A stretch of 32,685 nucleotides of DNA, taken from IMG/VR virus record IMGVR_UViG_3300037140_000154, positions 1 through 32,685 of that record. One strand, given 5' to 3'. Within the stretch, counting starts at the first letter, position 1. Every line of letters begins with the position of its first letter. The DNA comes from a virus. Positions 29,205 through 32,685 of this stretch are shown piece by piece. The notes beneath the pieces were generated by a model. The model saw only the letters and a program-made list of their open reading frames with translations. It did not search any database and was not told the origin of the DNA. Made by a program: the position numbers and the translations under genes.

Positions 29205-29290
29205 GCGGGTGTGGCGAAACAGGCAAACGCAGCGGTCTTTAGAACCGCCGATCCGGCTGGGTCTTGTGGGTTCGAGTCCCGCCGCCCGCA
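29205..29290 (+). tRNA. class II tRNA (Leu-type) with anticodon TTA, predicted ochre suppressor
   Basis: 86 bases. Acceptor GCGGGTG (29205-29211) pairs with CGCCCGC (29283-29289), one G-U; discriminator A. D arm GCG/CGC. Anticodon stem GCGGT/ACCGC (five pairs) encloses the loop CTTTAGA, with T33 and anticodon TTA at 29239-29241. A long variable arm (GATCC/GGGTC) and T arm GTGGG/CCCGC with loop TTCGAGT follow. Class II shape, A73 and the D-arm sequence TGGCGAAA are Leu-like. The anticodon 5'-UUA-3' reads UAA, a stop. A shift by one base to read UAG would destroy the stem. CCA is not encoded. Confidence 0.8.
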
Positions 29291-29303
29291 TTTCAAATTA
29301 ACC

Positions 29304-29336
29304 GGCCCGCTGGTAGCTAGAAACTACCAACGGGCC
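29304..29336. terminator. strong hairpin after tRNA
   Basis: GGCCCG (29304-29309) with CGGGCC (29331-29336) and TGGTAG (29311-29316) with CTACCA (29324-29329), loop CTAGAAA, one C-A mismatch. It is followed by TAAATCC, not a T-run, so it may be a processing or weak termination signal. Confidence 0.45.
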
Positions 29337-29344
29337 TAAATCCA

Positions 29345-29398
29345 CACAGCCGAAGCCGTAAGGACCTTTTCAACTCCATTATCGGCTTACCGGCTGTG
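29345..29398. repeat. inverted repeat before transposase gene
   Basis: CACAGCCG (29345-29352) with CGGCTGTG (29391-29398) and AAGCCG (29353-29358) with CGGCTT (29383-29388). Ends 23 bases before the transposase ATG. It could be a transposon end or a hairpin that masks the start. Confidence 0.45.
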
Positions 29399-29420
29399 AA
29401 TCGCAAGAGGAGATTCACAG

Positions 29421-30362
29421 ATGACGTGCCACAACTGCAAAACTAGCTGCGGGCGCTACGGGCGCGACCGCTACGGGCACCAGCGGTATCGCTGCCGTCA
29501 GTGCCATAAAACTTTCCAGGATGCGCGGGATAGGCCGCTGGAGGGCATGTACTTGCCTCTCCCGAAGGCTGAGAGCATTCTGAAACTCTTGGTGGAGGGG
29601 TGCTCGATCCGCAGTATTGAGCGGCTGACGGACGTGAACCGCGATACGATTCTTCGGCTCTTGGTCGTGGCCGGTGAAAAGTGCGACCGGCTTCTATCAG
29701 ATCGGATTCGCGGCCTGGAAGTGTCGGACGTGCAAGCTGACGAAATTTGGGGATACGTGTGGTGCAAGGAAAAGAACCGGCCCACGGATAGCCCGTTCAT
29801 TGGGGACAGCTATTGCTTCGTCGGAATCGAGCGGAACACCAAACTGATTTTGGCCTGGCACCTGGGACGGCGTACAGCGCAACATACGATGGAGTTTACA
29901 GAGAAACTTCGCGTGGCGACTAGCGGAAGATTTCAGATCACCACGGACGGGTGGCCGTCCTACAAGGATTGCGTTCCCTACAGCCTAGGCAAGCGCGTAG
30001 ACTTCGCAACGCTGGTAAAGGTCTATAGATCCGACCGCGAAGGCGAAGCGCGTTACGCGCCACCAGAAGTGTCTGCCACGGTCATTACTCCGATCCATGG
30101 CAGACCCGATCAAGCCCGCGTGTGTACTTCGCACGTCGAGAGGCAGAACCTTTCGATCCGCATGGGAATGCGCCGCATGACGCGGCTGACGAATGCTTTT
30201 AGTAAAAAGTGGGAGAACCTGAAAGCCGCCTACGCGCTATGGTTCGCGTATTATGACTTTTGCCGGGTCCACCAAACCCTGCGGGTTACTCCCGCGATGG
30301 AAGCGGGCATAGCGGATCATGTGTGGGAGATTGGCGAATTGCTGGGGGCGGCTTCTTTATGA
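29421..30362 (+). CDS. IS1-type transposase, single ORF
   Basis: A 313-residue transposase combining an InsA-like zinc finger (C3, C6, C25, C28; YRCRQCHKTFQD) and helix-turn-helix (about 58-80, CSIRSIERLTDVNRDTILRL) with an InsB-like DDE domain (D107 in VQADEIWG, D176 in TTDGWPSY, E240 in SHVERQNLSIRM). GAGGAG precedes the ATG. In classical IS1 these parts come from two ORFs joined by frameshifting; here they are one ORF, as in some IS1-family members and free-standing relatives. No terminal repeats or target duplications are resolved. Confidence 0.8.
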   Translation: MTCHNCKTSCGRYGRDRYGHQRYRCRQCHKTFQDARDRPLEGMYLPLPKAESILKLLVEGCSIRSIERLTDVNRDTILRLLVVAGEKCDRLLSDRIRGLEVSDVQADEIWGYVWCKEKNRPTDSPFIGDSYCFVGIERNTKLILAWHLGRRTAQHTMEFTEKLRVATSGRFQITTDGWPSYKDCVPYSLGKRVDFATLVKVYRSDREGEARYAPPEVSATVITPIHGRPDQARVCTSHVERQNLSIRMGMRRMTRLTNAFSKKWENLKAAYALWFAYYDFCRVHQTLRVTPAMEAGIADHVWEIGELLGAASL

Positions 30363-30461
30363 ATCAAATCGGCGTACACAACAGGATCAACCACCCACCC
30401 CGAGACATCGGCAACACTTTTGGCAACACGAAGCCCGTATAATTTCACGAAGGTTAGGAAT

Positions 30462-30836
30462 ATGACTGTATCGACTGAAGATGCGCTGGGATTCCTGCGA
30501 ATGCTCGTCAATAGCTCGTCTACGGTAGTCGCGATATTGGCGGGGGACTTCGGGAAGCTATACTTCCGATGCCGCGTCACCGAGGTAACCTCAGATGTAT
30601 TAGTGTTGGACGATGATCCTGAAAACTTGGTCCCAGGGGACGCGCCCGATCAATCCTGGGAAATTTCAATAAACGCTGCCGTCGATTTTGCGTATGGTGA
30701 CAAGCGAGAAGCCGCGCCCAAAGATCGCGACGAATTAGAGGAACCATTTGGCCCGATTCTTGGCGTCCTAACGATTCGCTTTCCTGGAGCGTCTCTCGTG
30801 ATCGTCGAACACGCCGAATCTGATACGGAGACTTAA
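30462..30836 (+). CDS. hypothetical protein
   Basis: A 124-residue acidic protein from the ATG at 30462 (TTAGGAAT upstream; the earlier frame start at 30420 lacks one). Mixed alpha/beta: helix TEDALGFLRMLV, strands VVAILAGDFGKLYFR and VTSDVLVLDDD, then a helix-poor acidic tail. No known motif. Ends 63 bases before a terminator, so it is a short transcription unit after the transposase. Confidence 0.5.
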   Translation: MTVSTEDALGFLRMLVNSSSTVVAILAGDFGKLYFRCRVTEVTSDVLVLDDDPENLVPGDAPDQSWEISINAAVDFAYGDKREAAPKDRDELEEPFGPILGVLTIRFPGASLVIVEHAESDTET

Positions 30837-30899
30837 CTTGCATCTGGCATACCTCAAGCGATAGAATCACGTTGGGTATACGAGATAGAGATTCAAGAG

Positions 30900-30928
30900 G
30901 GCCCGCCTGCCAGCGGGCCTTTTGCTTT
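30900..30928 (+). terminator. rho-independent terminator
   Basis: GGCCCGC (30900-30906) and GCGGGCC (30913-30919), 7-bp stem, 6-base loop, followed by TTTTGCTTT. Ends the transcript of the gene at 30462-30836. Confidence 0.8.
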
Positions 30929-30949
30929 GATGCTAGCATAGCTAGCAAC

Positions 30950-31294
30950 ATGCGCATCATTGCCCTAGCGCTTCTGCTCTTGGCCGTGGCATTCGCAAAA
31001 GAGAAGCCTGTCTATCCAAACCACGGAACGGTCGTTTCGATGAGAACCGAGCGCGAAACCCACGGTGGCGGAGTCTATACCGATCCGTACGGGAAGACTC
31101 ATGGCGGCGTGGTCAGCACCCGCAAAATTCCCGTATTCACAATTCGCACTGAAAATATAGACTACGAGATTGAGGGACGGCGTGATCTTCCCGTCGACCA
31201 AGACGTACGCTTCAGGATCGACAATCGCCGCATCTACGTCCAGAATGGCGACAAAGAGGATCGGTACGATATTGTCGGCGAGGAAAAACGCTAA
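30950..31294 (+). CDS. secreted hypothetical protein
   Basis: A 114-residue protein from the ATG at 30950. It begins with a signal peptide (MRIIALALLLLAVAFA, likely cut after AFA). The mature part is beta-rich with Gly/Thr repeats (GVVSTRK, GGGVYTD) and ends in a strand-rich domain with RIDNRRIYV, NGDKEDRYDIVG. I have seen this kind of small exported protein in Acidobacteriota but cannot prove it here. Starts 21 bases after the terminator region, with no clear ribosome site; it looks like a host-type gene. Confidence 0.6.
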   Translation: MRIIALALLLLAVAFAKEKPVYPNHGTVVSMRTERETHGGGVYTDPYGKTHGGVVSTRKIPVFTIRTENIDYEIEGRRDLPVDQDVRFRIDNRRIYVQNGDKEDRYDIVGEEKR

Positions 31295-31314
31295 CTTAAC
31301 GCTCTGTTAGGACA

Positions 31315-32052
31315 CTACCGAAGTGGCTTTATAATCCACTGAAAGCCATCAGTAAAAGTTATCTTGCAAACATGAACGTGGCCACCGATCCCCTCGCACC
31401 TTGGGTCAATCTGGAGTGCTTCTGGATCTTTGAGCGCTGCAACCACTTTTTGAGAGGTTTTTATCGCTTCGGACATCGTTTCGATTCCGTTTAGTCTAGC
31501 TCGATAAGCAGCCAGCGGCCCATGGCCCGTTACCCTATCGAGGATGTTAGCTACTTTTTCTGGGATCACTCCAAGCACTGTGCCAGATTTGAAGTCAGCC
31601 GATACTTCCGGCTCTTGTAGCCCATCGTTGAAGAACGTAAGGCGGACCCGTTTGGGCCGCCCATCATGGTAGCCTTCTAAAAAAATCATGGTCTCCTGAG
31701 GAGACGATTCAAAAGTGCTCAGTGCTTGTCTTGCCTGTTCCGGGAGCGGCCAAAGAATATCACGCAAGGCTTCAGCGTAGTGCCACAGACTTTTGTACCT
31801 ACGGGCCGCCAAGACGTCCGTTGCCTGCAAGGTTTCATGGATGAAGTCAAACATTACTTCACCGCTGCCTCTTGGAGTGATCTTATCCGTTCCGGCGAAG
31901 GAATAGGCAAGTTCTCCCTGTGGATGGCTCACGGGGTGAATCTTCTGGACTGAATCGTTAACCACCGTCTTGGTTTCCATCTGGAGTTCCCGCCCATCTG
32001 CTGCGATTACGAATCCTTCCGGAGTGTAGATGCTGACAATGGCCGTTGGCAT
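31315..32052 (-). CDS. Ntn-hydrolase-like (proteasome-fold) protein
   Basis: A 245-residue protein from the ATG at 32052, chosen because a promoter lies just upstream (32066-32094). The N-terminus is MPTAIVSIYTPEGFVIAADGRE, the pattern of the first strand of proteasome beta/Ntn-hydrolase proteins (T3 could be the exposed residue). Following segments alternate strands (YSFAGTDKI, TMIFLEGYHDG, GTVLGVIPE) and helices. Whether it is self-processed is unknown. It reads against its neighbours. The earlier frame start at 32094 lies in the promoter. Confidence 0.6.
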   Translation of the reverse strand: MPTAIVSIYTPEGFVIAADGRELQMETKTVVNDSVQKIHPVSHPQGELAYSFAGTDKITPRGSGEVMFDFIHETLQATDVLAARRYKSLWHYAEALRDILWPLPEQARQALSTFESSPQETMIFLEGYHDGRPKRVRLTFFNDGLQEPEVSADFKSGTVLGVIPEKVANILDRVTGHGPLAAYRARLNGIETMSEAIKTSQKVVAALKDPEALQIDPRCEGIGGHVHVCKITFTDGFQWIIKPLR

Positions 32053-32065
32053 TGAAATAGGAAGT

Positions 32066-32094
32066 ACTATAAGCCAATCATTGTAGAAAACCAA
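32066..32094 (-). promoter_or_regulatory. promoter for Ntn-hydrolase-like gene
   Basis: Minus strand -35 TTGGTT (32089-32094), 17-base spacer, -10 TATAGT (32066-32071). The predicted start lies about 7 bases before the ATG at 32052, so the transcript is nearly leaderless. No ribosome site is seen. Confidence 0.6.
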
Positions 32095-32250
32095 TTTGTG
32101 CCTTCTTCCCGCTCGGCCATAATTTCAGGTAGACTGATAGCCGAGCATAGAAGAAAGGGCCTTGCGGTGCGTCACCACTCACGGGGCCGGAAGCTATGCG
32201 AAGATTCCGAAGGGTTGATCCTGCGGGACTTGCTTTGTCCTAAGTTTTAT

Positions 32251-32643
32251 TCAGTCCTTTCGCTGCTTCTGCTGTAACAGCCAGATGAAGGCTCCTGTGA
32301 ACATCGAAATGCCGAGCCACTCGGTAAGCAGGAGTTCGACGTTTAGGTTCGCCTTCGTTATTAGTTGATCTCCCCCGTCACGGACGGCCTTATACGGACG
32401 CCTAAATGTCCATCCGTATGCGTTGTACGGGGTCTCATCCAGGGGACTACATACATTTCCCCGGTCTAGCCGATCACTCCAGTGATCCCAAGTTTCATCT
32501 CCGCGCGGACTGCCACGGGCAGACCGAGTTTCGCACTCCCGGACGGCCCACGGCACATACAAGCACGTCGCCACAAGCAGTAGCAGGCCGATACCCAGTG
32601 CTATCTTTTGAAGAGTGTTGAGCAACAGGGATATCATATCCAA
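32251..32643 (-). CDS. two-helix membrane protein
   Basis: A 130-residue protein. Membrane helix one is about residues 10-33 (LQKIALGIGLLLLVATCLYVPW), helix two about 105-125 (LLTEWLGISMFTGAFIWLL). A soluble loop with many Arg, Asp, Gly and two Cys lies between them. The LYVPW end of the first helix resembles small Acidobacteriota membrane proteins; this is pattern memory, not proof. The 5' side ends 42 bases from the window end. Confidence 0.55.
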   Translation of the reverse strand: MDMISLLLNTLQKIALGIGLLLLVATCLYVPWAVRECETRSARGSPRGDETWDHWSDRLDRGNVCSPLDETPYNAYGWTFRRPYKAVRDGGDQLITKANLNVELLLTEWLGISMFTGAFIWLLQQKQRKD

Positions 32644-32685
32644 AAACTACTCGCCCCCACCAACACAGAAACCGGACACGACCGA

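Overview
The window is part of a tailed-phage genome or prophage (head and packaging module plus accessory DNA). Almost all of bases 19 to 25592 reads leftward on the minus strand as one tightly packed gene series with overlapping stop and start codons. From 25.6 kb onward most genes read rightward. No integrase, lysis gene, DNA polymerase or obvious tail gene is visible, so the ends of the element are outside the window. The host is probably a soil bacterium. The secreted and membrane proteins at the right end look like Acidobacteriota accessory proteins, but that is an impression from sequence style, not a demonstrated assignment.

Right to left, the minus strand encodes: a ribbon-helix-helix protein and several small phage zinc-binding proteins (23.9-25.6 kb); a Pro/Gly/Asn-rich repeat protein with its own strong promoter and inverted repeat (23.1-23.9 kb); a HerA/FtsK-type ATPase interrupted in its P-loop by a class 3 intein (20-22.9 kb); a small zinc protein, a ParB-like protein probably started by CTG, and a zinc-ribbon/helix-turn-helix protein (18.2-20 kb); a lone TnpB nuclease (16.8-17.9 kb); small pre-packaging genes and a possible small terminase (14.2-16.8 kb); the large terminase carrying two inteins (10.5-14.25 kb); small genes, then a portal gene flanked on both sides by related HNH-type endonuclease genes (5.7-8.7 kb); then a promoter, a long leader with a tiny ORF and hairpins, and the capsid operon (two small genes, scaffold, major capsid, virion proteins; 0-5.6 kb).

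The rightward part holds two palindrome-rich non-coding stretches (25.6-26.0 and 26.28-26.77 kb), a promoter bracketed by direct repeats, a run of small coupled genes, a membrane protein, a class II tRNA gene whose anticodon reads UAA, an IS1-type transposase, and host-like genes (secreted protein, Ntn-hydrolase-like protein, two-helix membrane protein).

The most unusual features are: (1) a short palindrome, AGTCCAGAACTGGACT, scattered over the window and encoding the same peptide SPELD in the same frame of four unrelated proteins; (2) a predicted ochre-suppressor leucine-type tRNA, in a genome where the scaffold and capsid genes are in frame and separated only by TAA plus three codons; (3) three inteins in two motor ATPases, two of them splitting the P-loop; (4) a structured leader with an 18-codon ORF before the capsid operon.
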